64,000 nucleotides of DNA from Amycolatopsis japonica (GTDB taxonomy: Bacteria; Actinomycetota; Actinomycetes; Mycobacteriales; Pseudonocardiaceae). Where the stretch lies: assembly GCF_000732925.1 (NCBI RefSeq), contig NZ_CP008953.1, positions 8,301,001 through 8,365,000 of the forward strand, read 5' to 3'. Below are positions 16,415 to 25,254 of the stretch, piece by piece (position 1 is the stretch's first letter; every line of letters starts with the position of its first letter). Below the pieces are notes generated by a model. The model was given only the letters and a program-made list of their open reading frames with translations. It did not search any database and was not told the origin of the DNA. Both the position numbers and the translations under genes were made by a program.

Positions 16415-17211
16415 CGACCATCGCCGCGCCCGCACCACCACGGCGCGTATCACTGTCGAGCAGCACGCGGCACGGGCTTTCCCTCGCCTGGCGCGGAGTG
16501 CTGAAGATCCGCAAGAACCCGGAGCAGCTGGCCGACGTCACGCTCGCGCCGATCATCTTCCTGGTCATGTTCGTCTACCTGTTCGGTGGCGCGATCATGG
16601 GCAGCACCGAGAGCTACCTCCAGATGATCGTGCCCGGCATCATGGTGTTCAACATCCTGCAGGCCAGCATGACCGTCGGCGTCCAGCTGAACACCGACGT
16701 CACCAAGGGTGTGTTCGACCGGTTCCGCGCCATGCCGATCGCGCGGTCCGCGCCGCTGATCGGCGCCGTGCTGGCCGATATCGTCCGGTACCTGGTGTGC
16801 CTGGTCGTGCTGATGGTGGTGGCGACGATCATGGGCTACCGGATCCAGACCGGGCCCGCCGAGTTCGCGCTGGCGATCCTGCTCGTCATCGCGTTCGCGC
16901 TGTCGTTCTGCTGGGCTTCGGTGTTCGTCGGGATGCTGGTGAAGAGCCCCGGCGCGGTGCAGGGCCTGATGTTCGTGGTGCTGATGCCGCTGACCTTCGG
17001 CAGCAACGTGTTCGTGGGGACGAGCACGATGCCCGGCTGGCTGAAGGCGTGGGCCGACATCAGCCCGGTGACCCAGATGTCCGACGTCCTGCGCGGGCTG
17101 ATGAACGGCGGGCCGATCGCCGGGCCGCTGACCGGGGCATTGATCTGGATGGCGGCCGCGCTCGCGGTCTTCTTCCCGCTCGCCACGTGGGCATACCGGA
17201 AGCGCGTCTGA
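16411..17211 (+). CDS. ABC-2 type permease, DrrB-type
   Basis: 266 residues with six membrane helices and the ABC-2 region FDRFRAMPIARSAP between helices. It partners the DrrA-type ATPase upstream, with overlapping start and stop. It is convergent with the AfsR-like regulator gene, separated by a long hairpin. The substrate is unknown. Confidence 0.92.
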   Translation: MTTIAAPAPPRRVSLSSSTRHGLSLAWRGVLKIRKNPEQLADVTLAPIIFLVMFVYLFGGAIMGSTESYLQMIVPGIMVFNILQASMTVGVQLNTDVTKGVFDRFRAMPIARSAPLIGAVLADIVRYLVCLVVLMVVATIMGYRIQTGPAEFALAILLVIAFALSFCWASVFVGMLVKSPGAVQGLMFVVLMPLTFGSNVFVGTSTMPGWLKAWADISPVTQMSDVLRGLMNGGPIAGPLTGALIWMAAALAVFFPLATWAYRKRV

Positions 17212-17233
17212 CTCCGGGTCAGGGGGAACGCGC

Positions 17234-17280
17234 GTGAAGAAGGGCTCCTCGCCACTGCCGGGCGAGGGGCCCTTCTTCAC
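17234..17280. terminator. Bidirectional hairpin, family B, carrying the AfsR-like gene's stop codon
   Basis: Twenty-base arms (17234-17253, 17261-17280) with one wobble pair and a seven-base loop between convergent genes. The TGA of the minus-strand regulator (17279-17277) is inside the right arm. Confidence 0.8.
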
Positions 17281-20200
17281 TCGCCCACTTCCTGGAGTAC
17301 CCAGGACATCAGGGCGGGGCGGGAAAGCCCGGCATCCTGCGTGAGCAAGGCTTCGTAGCGCTCTTCGCCGAATCGCTCGCGAAGTTCGCCGATCAGGTCC
17401 CGGATGGCGGGCTCGCCGAGATCCAGCCTGCCGCGCAGCAGTTTCGCCACGCCGAGCAGCCGGACGGCGGTCTCGGGGTCGCCCTGCCGGAACCGGATCA
17501 GGCCGCAGACCTCGACGATCCGCCCGAGATCGGCGATGTCGCCGCGGTCCGCGGTGGACTTCACGACGACCGCGGCACCGCGCTCGGCCGCGGCCAGATC
17601 CCCGGCGGCCAACCCGATCTCGGTGTCGATGTACCCGCCGAACTCCTCGCCGAACATGCCCGGCGCCGCGACCGAGGCCATCTTCTCCCGGAATCGGACG
17701 GCGGCCTCGCGCGCCTCGTCCACTCGTCCGGCGCGGCAGAGCAGATCGGCCTTGCCCACCAGCACCATCACCGCGAGCTGGGCGTTGCCCGTTTCGTTCG
17801 CGTAGCGCTCGGCCTCGATCATCTCGCGCGTCGCCGTGTCGAGATCGCCCGCCCGCGCGTACTCCGTCGCGAGCCGCCAGCGCTGCTGGATCACGTCGTC
17901 CTGCGAGCCCAGTTCGAGCGCGAGGGCGAGCCCTCGGCGGTACAGCGCGAGCGCGGCTTCGTGATCGCCGGACATCGAGATGTCGCTCGCCTTCATGCCC
18001 AGCGCCATCGCCGTGCCCCACCGGTCGCCCAGCGCCAGGAACCCTTCGTAGGCCCGGTCCCTGGCCTGTTCGGCGCCGTCGGGATCACCGTCGTCGGTGA
18101 GGACGAAGCTGTGCGCCCACGATCCCGCCGCCCTCGACCACGGATCCTCGCTCGACAGTGCCCGTTCCACCTCGCGGTGCGCGAGCTTCTTGTCCTGCGA
18201 GAAGAAGGCCAGCATGGGCAGGCCGATGGCCAGCCCGGCGAACCGGGTGTACGCGTCGGTCCGCACGCATTCGTCGATGAGAGAGCGAACGGCTTCCGGG
18301 TCGCCGACGCCGGGCACCATCGTGGTGATCTCGCGCATCGCGCGGAACGCGGCCGCGAAGTCGTCCTCCAGGCGGTCGCCGAAGGTGAGCACTTCGGCGA
18401 CGAAGGACTCCACCCGGTCGCTGTCGCCCTTGATCAGCCAGTACCAGAACGTGCTGCCGAACAGATGCATCGCCATCTCGACGTCGTCTGCGTCGATGGC
18501 CTGGCGGAGCGCGGTCACGATGTTGCCGTGCTCCTCGTCGTACCGGGAGATGGCGACGAGCTGATCCGCCGTCCGCAGCATCGGCTCCAGCCGCTCGGCG
18601 AGCTGGGCGTAGTAGCGGTGATAGGCCTTCCTCAGCCGTTCCCGCTCTTCGGCCTCGTCGAGACGTTCCGCCGCGTACGCCCGGATGGTCTCCAGCATGC
18701 GGTAGCGCGGCTCGCCGTGCTCACCCGCGATCGCGTCCACAATGGACTTCTCGACGAGCGAGCCGAGGACGTACAGGATGTCCTCGGCGGGCAGGACTTC
18801 GTCGGCGCAGACGCTTTCGACCGCTTCGACCTCGGCACCGCCCCCGAACACCGAAAGCCGTCTGGCGAGCACGCGTTCGGCGTCGTCGAGCAGGTCCCAG
18901 CTCCACTCTACGACGGCACGCAGCGTGCGCTGCCTCGGCAGCGCCGTCCGGCTGCCGGAGGTCAGCAGGCGGAACCGGTCGTCGAGACGCTGTGAGATCT
19001 GCGCGACGGTCATCGACCGCAGCCGCGCCGCGGCCAGCTCCAGCGCCAGCGGCATCCCGTCCAGCCTGCGGCAGATCTGTGCGACGTCGTCCACTGTGGA
19101 CTCGTCGAGCCGGAAATCCGGGCGCACGGCCGCCGCCCGGTCGACGAACAACCGGATCGCGCCCGCCTCGGCCGCCTGGGAAACCGTCGGCGTGCCCTCC
19201 GGGACGGACAGCGGACCGAGCGGGCACAGCGTCTCGCCGTCGATGGCGAGCGCCTCCCGGCTCGTCGCGAGGACGCGCAAGGTCGGCACCCGCCGCAGCA
19301 AAGTGTTCGTCAGCTCCGCCGCCGCGTCGACCAGATGCTCGCAGTTGTCCAGCACCAGTACCGCTTCACCGGCGCCGAGCGTCTCCACGACCCTGGCCAG
19401 CGCGTCCGCCGGGCGGCGCATCGGATCACCGGCGTGCGAAAGGCCGAGATCCCACAGCTCCAGCGCCGCGAAGACCGCGCCGGGCAGGTCGCCGGGGTCG
19501 CGGACGCCGGCGAGCGGCACGAACCAGACGCGTCCGCGCGCGTGCGCCGGATGCCGCGTCGCGACCTCCGTGGCCAGCCGCGTCTTCCCGGCGCCGCCGG
19601 GCCCGACGAGCGTCACCAGCCGCGCACCGGCGAGGAGTTCGGCGATCAGCTTCAACTCGTCGTCACGGCCGACGAAACTGGTCAGCCGCACCGGCAGATG
19701 ATCGGCGGGCGCGGGTGGCGGGCCGAGTTCACCGCGCAACGCCGCGAGATGGATCTCCTGGAGTTCGGCCGAGGGATCGACGCCGAGCTGATCGGCCAGC
19801 GCCGCCCGGACCTCCTCGTAGACCGCGAGGGCGTCGGACTGGCGATCGGCCGCGCACAGCGCCCGGATCCACAGCCCGGCGAGCCGTTCGCGCAGCGGAT
19901 GCCGCGCGGCGGCCTCCTTGAGATCCGCCAGCACCCGGTCTTGTCCACCGAGCCGGATCTCCGCTTCGAACCGGTCTTCGGCGGCTTCGAGACGCAGATC
20001 CTCCAGGCGGGTCGCGGGCGCCTGCGCGAAAGGAGCGTCGAGGACGTCGGACAGCGCTTGACCACGCCAGAGCCCGAGCGCCTCCGCGAGGATCGCGGCC
20101 GCACCGGCGTCCCGGCCCGCCGCGAGTTCCGCGCGCCCCTCCGCGGCCAGCCGCTCGAAGCGGCACACGTCGACGTCCTCGCGGGCGACGTCCAGCCGGT

Positions 20201-20462
20201 AACCGCCCGGGCCGGAGTCGAGGGCGACGTCTTCGGCGCGCAGGACCTTGCGCAGCCGCGAGACCAGGGACTGCAGTGCGTTCGCCGCGTCGGCGGGCGG
20301 CTCCGCGCCCCAAAGACCGTCGACGAGGGCCGTCGCCGGGACGGCGCGGCCGGGCTCCAGCGCGAGCCTGGCCAAGAGCATGCGGAGGCGGGCACCGCCG
20401 ATGTCGACCGGGGTGCCGTCACCGGCCTCCGCTCCGACCGGGCCCAGCAGCGTCACACGCAC
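17277..20462 (-). CDS. AfsR/SARP-type regulator with BTAD, NB-ARC ATPase and TPR-like region
   Basis: 1061 residues. An OmpR-type winged helix (about 1-92), a bacterial transcriptional activation domain (about 95-245), an NTPase module with P-loop LVGPGGAGKTRLA near residue 285 and VLVLDNCEHLVDAA as Walker B, then alpha-helical repeats to the C-terminus. It resembles large SARP regulators that activate secondary metabolism or export genes. It starts with GTG, divergent from the M1 peptidase at 20614, and faces the DrrAB-type exporter, a possible target. The stop lies in the shared hairpin. Confidence 0.9.
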   Translation of the reverse strand: MRVTLLGPVGAEAGDGTPVDIGGARLRMLLARLALEPGRAVPATALVDGLWGAEPPADAANALQSLVSRLRKVLRAEDVALDSGPGGYRLDVAREDVDVCRFERLAAEGRAELAAGRDAGAAAILAEALGLWRGQALSDVLDAPFAQAPATRLEDLRLEAAEDRFEAEIRLGGQDRVLADLKEAAARHPLRERLAGLWIRALCAADRQSDALAVYEEVRAALADQLGVDPSAELQEIHLAALRGELGPPPAPADHLPVRLTSFVGRDDELKLIAELLAGARLVTLVGPGGAGKTRLATEVATRHPAHARGRVWFVPLAGVRDPGDLPGAVFAALELWDLGLSHAGDPMRRPADALARVVETLGAGEAVLVLDNCEHLVDAAAELTNTLLRRVPTLRVLATSREALAIDGETLCPLGPLSVPEGTPTVSQAAEAGAIRLFVDRAAAVRPDFRLDESTVDDVAQICRRLDGMPLALELAAARLRSMTVAQISQRLDDRFRLLTSGSRTALPRQRTLRAVVEWSWDLLDDAERVLARRLSVFGGGAEVEAVESVCADEVLPAEDILYVLGSLVEKSIVDAIAGEHGEPRYRMLETIRAYAAERLDEAEERERLRKAYHRYYAQLAERLEPMLRTADQLVAISRYDEEHGNIVTALRQAIDADDVEMAMHLFGSTFWYWLIKGDSDRVESFVAEVLTFGDRLEDDFAAAFRAMREITTMVPGVGDPEAVRSLIDECVRTDAYTRFAGLAIGLPMLAFFSQDKKLAHREVERALSSEDPWSRAAGSWAHSFVLTDDGDPDGAEQARDRAYEGFLALGDRWGTAMALGMKASDISMSGDHEAALALYRRGLALALELGSQDDVIQQRWRLATEYARAGDLDTATREMIEAERYANETGNAQLAVMVLVGKADLLCRAGRVDEAREAAVRFREKMASVAAPGMFGEEFGGYIDTEIGLAAGDLAAAERGAAVVVKSTADRGDIADLGRIVEVCGLIRFRQGDPETAVRLLGVAKLLRGRLDLGEPAIRDLIGELRERFGEERYEALLTQDAGLSRPALMSWVLQEVGE

Positions 20463-20613
20463 GGACCCCAGCTTTCCAGAAGCCGCAAACGCATACCCCA
20501 GACAGGCGACGGAAGTGGGGATTATCCGGGCACCAGGGAGCTTTCCGGGCGGTAGGCCGACGTCACGGCGCTACGTTCGAGGCCAAGTCACAGCCGATCG
20601 ACTGGGAGCGTGA

Positions 20614-22029
20614 ATGAGGTACCGGAGTGCGGCCGTCATCGCCGCCGTTCTGGCCGCGAGTGTCCTCGGCGGCGGGACCGCCCTCGCCGACACCGGGAAA
20701 CCCGGCGCCGACGGCGCGGGCGACAGCTACTACCCGCAAGACGGCAACGGCGGCTACGACGTCGGCGACTACAACCTGAAAATCGGCTACGAGCCCGCCA
20801 CCAAGCAGCTCACCGGCCTGCAGACGATCACCGGACGGACCACCCAGGCGCTGAGCTCGTTCAACCTCGACCTGCACGGGCTGACCGTCGACTCGGTCAA
20901 GGTCAACGGGCGGAAGGCGGCCTTCACCCGCACCGGCGACCACGAGCTCGTGATCACCCCGGCGCGTCCGCTGCGGAACCACGAGCGGTTCACCGCCGAA
21001 ATCGCGTATCACGGTGTCCCGCAGCCGATCGAGGATCCGGCGCTGGGCGAGAACGGCTGGCAGTACGCGAAATCCGGCGGCGCGTTCGTCGCGGGCGAGC
21101 CGAAATCCGCGACCACCTGGTACCCGGTCAACGACACCCCGCGCGACAAGGCGACCTTCCACCTCGCCGTCACCGTGCCCTCGGAATGGGGCGTCATCTC
21201 GAACGGCCGCGAGCGCGGGCACTTCGCCGACGGGCCGAAGACCACCTACGTCTGGGCCGAAGAGACCCCGGCCGTGCCGTACATGACGACGGTCGCGATC
21301 GACAGATGGGAGTTCGAGCGGACGAAGCTGTCCGACGGCACCCCGGTCGTCAACGCCTACGCCCCCGGCACCCCCGCGTCGACCAAACAGGCCGAGGCGC
21401 GGCTGCCGGAGATCATCGACTTCCTGGCGTCGAAGTTCGGGCGCTACCCGGTGGACGCGGCGGGCGGCATCTTCCTCACCGAGCCGATCGGGTTCTCGCT
21501 GGAGACGCTGAGCAGGCCGATCTACTCGGGCGCGGCGGGCAACATCCCGACGATCGTGCACGAGAACGCCCACCAGTGGTGGGGTGACTCGGTCGCCGTC
21601 GACAAGTGGAAGGACGTCTGCCTCAACGAATGCTTCGCGTCGTACGCGGAATGGCTGTGGTCCGAGGCGAAGTCGGGCCAGGACCTCAAGGCGCGCTACC
21701 TGAACGCCGTGCAGAAGGCGACGGACCGGTTCTGGGCAGGGAAGCTGTACGACATGGGGCCCGGTAACGAGTTCACGTACGTGTACTCGAAGGGCCCAGC
21801 GGCGTTGCACGCGTTGAAGAACTACATCGGCGCGGCGCCGTTCGACCGCATCCTCAAGACGTGGCCCGCCATCCACCGCGACGGCAACGCGAGCCTGCCG
21901 GAGTTCCAGAAGTTCGCCGAGCGCGTCGCGCACAAGAACCTTCAGGGCTTCTTCGACGCGTGGTTCTACGGCAACACCAAGCCGGCGCCCGAGTACCTCT
22001 ACCCGGGGGACCTCAAGCCCGCCGCCTGA
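20614..22029 (+). CDS. Secreted M1-family zinc metallopeptidase
   Basis: 471 residues. The N-terminal Sec signal ends ALA-D, with no lipobox, so it is released. It carries the YYPQDGNGGYDVG signature of the three local paralogues. The zinc site is H316-E-N-A-H320 with E339 (LNECFASY), and LETLSRP replaces the GAMEN loop. GGGAG precedes the ATG. It lies 26 bases before a pyroglutamyl-peptidase gene; the two may form a peptide-use operon, one acting outside and one inside the cell. Confidence 0.92.
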   Translation: MRYRSAAVIAAVLAASVLGGGTALADTGKPGADGAGDSYYPQDGNGGYDVGDYNLKIGYEPATKQLTGLQTITGRTTQALSSFNLDLHGLTVDSVKVNGRKAAFTRTGDHELVITPARPLRNHERFTAEIAYHGVPQPIEDPALGENGWQYAKSGGAFVAGEPKSATTWYPVNDTPRDKATFHLAVTVPSEWGVISNGRERGHFADGPKTTYVWAEETPAVPYMTTVAIDRWEFERTKLSDGTPVVNAYAPGTPASTKQAEARLPEIIDFLASKFGRYPVDAAGGIFLTEPIGFSLETLSRPIYSGAAGNIPTIVHENAHQWWGDSVAVDKWKDVCLNECFASYAEWLWSEAKSGQDLKARYLNAVQKATDRFWAGKLYDMGPGNEFTYVYSKGPAALHALKNYIGAAPFDRILKTWPAIHRDGNASLPEFQKFAERVAHKNLQGFFDAWFYGNTKPAPEYLYPGDLKPAA

Positions 22030-22055
22030 GGTGTGTCACACGTTAGGGTGAGGGC

Positions 22056-22691
22056 ATGACGTCTGTGCTCCTCACCGGTTTCGAACCGTTCGGCGGTGAG
22101 CGGGTGAATCCGTCGTGGCAGGCGGTTTCCCTGCTCACCGGCCGTCGGCACGACACCGTGGCCGTCGAACTGCCGTGCGTCTTCTCGCGTTCGCTGGTCA
22201 CCTTGCGCGACGCGATCGACGAGTACCGCCCGGATCTGGTGATCTGCGTCGGCCAGGCGGGCGGCCGCCCCGACGTCACCCCGGAGCGGGTCGCGATCAA
22301 CCTGATCGACGCGCGCATCCCGGACAACGCGGGCTCGCAGCCCGTCGACGTCCCGGTGATCCCCGGCGGGCCCAACGCGTACTTCACCACCTTGCCGGTG
22401 AAGGCCTGTGTCACGGGGATCAAGGACGCGGGGCTGCCGGCGTCGGTCTCGCACACCGCCGGGACGTACGTGTGCAACCAGGTCTTCTACGGCCTGATGC
22501 ACTTGCTGGACAACGACTTTCCCGGAGTACGCGGCGGTTTCGTGCACGTGCCGTACACCCCGGAGCAGGCCGCGCGGACCACCGCGCCGAGCCTGGCCGT
22601 GCACCGCGCCGCCGAGGCGCTGGAGATCATCGTGGACACCGCGCTTTCGGTGACCGAAGACCTTTCGACGCCGGCCGGCACCCTGCACTGA
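22056..22691 (+). CDS. pcp: Pyroglutamyl-peptidase I
   Basis: 211 residues, family C15 cysteine peptidase, which removes N-terminal pyroglutamate from peptides. Visible: LLTGFEPFGG at the N-terminus, the catalytic Cys in HTAGTYVCNQVFYGLMH and the catalytic His in GFVHVPYTPEQ. GTGAGGG precedes the ATG. The stop TGA directly abuts the stop of the convergent Hsp70-like gene, forming TGATCA with no spacer. Confidence 0.93.
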   Translation: MTSVLLTGFEPFGGERVNPSWQAVSLLTGRRHDTVAVELPCVFSRSLVTLRDAIDEYRPDLVICVGQAGGRPDVTPERVAINLIDARIPDNAGSQPVDVPVIPGGPNAYFTTLPVKACVTGIKDAGLPASVSHTAGTYVCNQVFYGLMHLLDNDFPGVRGGFVHVPYTPEQAARTTAPSLAVHRAAEALEIIVDTALSVTEDLSTPAGTLH

Positions 22692-24446
22692 TCAAGGTTT
22701 GAGCTGTGCGGTGAAGAACTCGACCATCTCCGCGGTCGTCCGCGCGGTGCCGTCGCTGCGGGTCGAGACGAGCATCGCGCTCAACGGCGCGTCTTCGGTC
22801 CCGAAGAGCACGATGCCGCTTCGCGCGCCTACGCCCGCCACATAGCGCCCTCGGAGGCCGTCGGCCGCCCAGGTGCCCTCCGCGGGCTTTCCCTTGGTCA
22901 TCCGCTGCCGGACGCCGTCCTCCAGGCCGGTCATCGCGACGCCCTGGTAGTAGTTGATCGCGTTCGATCCTTTGGCGTCCTTGAACACGCAGGTGACCGC
23001 CGACGACGCGCCCACCGTGGCGGCCGCGTCCGGCGCGTCCCGGCATTCGTCCCGCTGCGGGATGACGGCGGCGATCCGGCGGAGACAGTCCGTGAACCCC
23101 TGCGCGTCCTTCGCCCCGGGCTGATCGCAGGTCACCGGTTTCGCCGGGGCCGGTGCCGCGACCGGCTCGTCCTCGCCGCCGGTGAGCAGGACGATCGTCG
23201 TCACGATCGCCGCGAGGGCGAGCGCGACGACGCCGTAGGTCGTGGGCTTCTGCCAGTTCCGGCCGGGCGGTGGCTGCGGCGGTGTCCAGCGCGGCGGCTG
23301 CGGACGCCGTGCAGGCGGAGGCTGTTGCTGAACCGGCTGTGGCCGCACCGGCGCGAAAGCGGGCACGGTCAGCTGGGAATCCTCGCCGCCGGTGGGCACG
23401 TGATGCAGCCCGAACGCGACCGCCGTCTCCGGCTGGTCCTGCGTGGTCGGCGCGATCCGGAGCTGGTTCGCCAGCAGGCTCGCCAGCAACGGCATCCGGC
23501 TCGGCCCGCCGACGAGGTAGACGCCGCCGAGCCGGTCCGGGGTCAGCCCGGCGCGATGGATCGTGGTCGCCAGGAGTTCGCCGCTGCGCAGGAAACTCGG
23601 CCGGACGAGCGCTTCGAGCTCCATCCGCGTCACCCGCACGTCGCCGAAGGGCTCTGGCATCGGGATCTCGGTCTGCTGGTGGCGGGACAGGCTTTCCTTG
23701 GCGTCCCGGACATCCTGCAGCAACGACCGGCGCGTCCGGCGGTCGCTGACCGACTGCGGGCGCAGGATCCGTTGCCAGTGCGCGGGATCGGAATGCGACA
23801 CCTCGCGGCCGATGTGCACCAGCAGCGCCTGGTCGATGTCGAGACTGCCGAGATCGGGCAGCCCGTCCTCGGCGAGCACGGCGAACCCCTGCGCGCTCAC
23901 GCCGACGACGGCGCAGTCGAAGGTCCCCGCCCCGAGGTCGTACACCGCGATCGGACCGGGCGGGCGCCTGCCGCTGTTGAGCGAGGCGTAATGCGCGGCG
24001 GCCGCGACCGGCTCGGGAATGAGCACCGTGGTGGGGAATCCGGCCTTGAGCGCGGCGTCGCGGAGGATCTGCTTGCGATCCGGGCCCCAGCCCGCGGGAT
24101 GCGAAATGCGCACCTGCGCGGGCATCCGCTGAAGGAGCAGCTCGGCCTCTTCGCCGACCCGGCGCAGGACCGCGGCGAAGGCGTCGGCGATGGGAAGCGA
24201 GAGGTCACCGAGCTGGAGAGCGCCCTCGTCGATGCGCCGCTTCGGATTCGCCTCGAACCGGCTCGGATCCAGCCGGGCCCGGCGTTCGGCGTCGCGGCCG
24301 ACGAAGACCGTGCCGTCCTTGTCGGCGTAGATCGCGGACGACATCGTCACCGACCCGTCGATCTCGACGACCTGCGTCCCCCTGCCGTGGATCGAAAGCA
24401 CCCCCACCGTGCTGGAGGTACCGAAATCGATCGCCAGAACGTCCAC
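22692..24446 (-). CDS. Hsp70/actin-fold ATPase fused to a membrane anchor and extracytoplasmic domain
   Basis: 584 residues. The N-terminal half is an Hsp70-type ATPase: phosphate 1 loop VLAIDFGTSSTVGVLS, phosphate 2 loop IAVYDLGAGTFDCAVV, adenosine motif GVYLVGGPSRMPLLASLL. It has no substrate-binding domain. Instead there is a Pro/Gln-rich linker, one membrane helix near residues 405-430 (VVALALAAIVTTIVLLTGG) and a Cys-containing external domain of about 140 residues. The GTG at 24446 follows GGGAGGGGG. The design (cytoplasmic nucleotide sensor, external domain) resembles actinobacterial membrane Hsp70-like proteins of unknown function. Confidence 0.85.
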   Translation of the reverse strand: MDVLAIDFGTSSTVGVLSIHGRGTQVVEIDGSVTMSSAIYADKDGTVFVGRDAERRARLDPSRFEANPKRRIDEGALQLGDLSLPIADAFAAVLRRVGEEAELLLQRMPAQVRISHPAGWGPDRKQILRDAALKAGFPTTVLIPEPVAAAAHYASLNSGRRPPGPIAVYDLGAGTFDCAVVGVSAQGFAVLAEDGLPDLGSLDIDQALLVHIGREVSHSDPAHWQRILRPQSVSDRRTRRSLLQDVRDAKESLSRHQQTEIPMPEPFGDVRVTRMELEALVRPSFLRSGELLATTIHRAGLTPDRLGGVYLVGGPSRMPLLASLLANQLRIAPTTQDQPETAVAFGLHHVPTGGEDSQLTVPAFAPVRPQPVQQQPPPARRPQPPRWTPPQPPPGRNWQKPTTYGVVALALAAIVTTIVLLTGGEDEPVAAPAPAKPVTCDQPGAKDAQGFTDCLRRIAAVIPQRDECRDAPDAAATVGASSAVTCVFKDAKGSNAINYYQGVAMTGLEDGVRQRMTKGKPAEGTWAADGLRGRYVAGVGARSGIVLFGTEDAPLSAMLVSTRSDGTARTTAEMVEFFTAQLKP

Positions 24447-24507
24447 CTGACCCCCTCCCGGACCCGAAGGCATCGTCTCACGCGAAGATCGGGAGACCGG
24501 GGCGGGT

Positions 24508-24846
24508 TCAGACGGCGGTGGAAATGGTGACGTCGTGATCGTCGAAATCGGCGACCACGCGCATGCGGCCACCCAAGGCGCCGATGTACCTGCGGAGCGT
24601 GTCCAATTCCATCTGGCTCGGATCACCCTGCTCGAGCTGGCTGATCCGCGGCTGGCTGACGCCCATCCGCTTGGCGACCTCGGCCTGGCTCAGTCCGACG
24701 TCCTCACGCAGTCGCGACAGCCGGAAGCCGAGGACGTACGCCTGAGTGGCTTCCCGCGCCTCGGCCCGCGCGGCTTCGACGTCGCGGCCGGCGTCACGGT
24801 CCGCGGCGAGCTTTTCGGCCTTGACCTCTTTCCAGGACCGACCCAT
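24508..24846 (-). CDS. XRE-family antitoxin of a damaged HigBA/RelBE-like pair
   Basis: 112 residues. The N-terminal region is charged; an HTH_3 domain is seen in LSQAEVAKRMGVSQPRISQLEQG. The C-terminal RMRVVADFDDHDVTI strand is usual in antitoxins paired with RelE-like toxins. The ATG follows GGAGGAAGG and lies one base after the stop of the toxin remnant, the normal toxin-first order. The toxin gene is truncated, so this is now an orphan. Confidence 0.85.
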   Translation of the reverse strand: MGRSWKEVKAEKLAADRDAGRDVEAARAEAREATQAYVLGFRLSRLREDVGLSQAEVAKRMGVSQPRISQLEQGDPSQMELDTLRRYIGALGGRMRVVADFDDHDVTISTAV

Positions 24847-24847
24847 T

Positions 24848-24946
24848 TCAGCCTTCCTCCATCGCGTCGAGATGGTGCCGATATCGCTCCTCCGCGATCG
24901 GGATGTTGATGTCGTACCACCGTTTCCAGTTTCCGGCCAAGGACCG
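24848..24946 (-). pseudogene. Toxin gene remnant (RelE/HigB-like), C-terminal 33 codons only
   Basis: The translation LAGNWKRWYDINIPIAEE and the following residues to the stop match the C-terminal end of phage-type RelE/HigB toxins (commonly W-x-x-W-Y-x-x-x-I-P-x-A). Similarity ends at 24946, where the 21-bp repeat array begins. The open frame continues upstream only as repeated heptapeptides (SREFRxx) encoded by the array. The toxin is therefore very likely inactive. Confidence 0.7.
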
Positions 24947-25194
24947 CACGCGAGTTCCGCCTCCAATCACGCCAGTCACGGCCCCAATCACGTGAGTCCC
25001 GCGCCCAATCACGCGTGTCGTCCGCCCAATCACGCGTGTCGTCCACCCACACACGAATGGCGTCCGTGCGGAAAGACGGAACTCGCGTGACGGAACACGG
25101 AACTCGCGTGATCGGAGGCGGAACTCGCGTGATCCAACGGCGAACTCGCGTGATTGGAGGCGGGACACGCGTGATCAGACGGGCGACACACCAC
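24947..25194. repeat. Two facing arrays of 21-bp tandem repeats
   Basis: Left array: six contiguous 21-bp units at 24947-25072, consensus CACGCGnGTnCCGCCCCAAT-like. Right array: six units at about 25069-25194 in the opposite orientation, ending each time in (A/C)TCGCGTG. Unit 25111-25131 is close to the reverse complement of unit 24947-24967. The outermost and central units are degenerate. There are no spacers, so it is not CRISPR. The unit of 21 bp is two helical turns and seven codons. Confidence 0.9.
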
Positions 25195-25202
25195 CGAAAC
25201 GC

Positions 25203-25240
25203 GGAAGTGCCCGCCGCGGCGAACCGCGACGGGCACTTCC
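25203..25240. terminator. Hairpin downstream of clpC
   Basis: GGAAGTGCCC (25203-25212) pairs with GGGCACTTCC (25231-25240), with further GC pairing inside. It lies 14 bases beyond the clpC stop codon. Confidence 0.7.
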
Positions 25241-25254
25241 GGAGCAGTGAGGCG

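Noticed and set aside
24848..25168. A 106-residue frame that would be a complete toxin gene
   Set aside because: Its N-terminal two thirds is translation of the 21-bp repeat units; only the last 33 codons resemble a toxin.
24947..25194. CRISPR array
   Set aside because: The 21-bp units are contiguous, without spacers, and run in two orientations; no cas genes are near.
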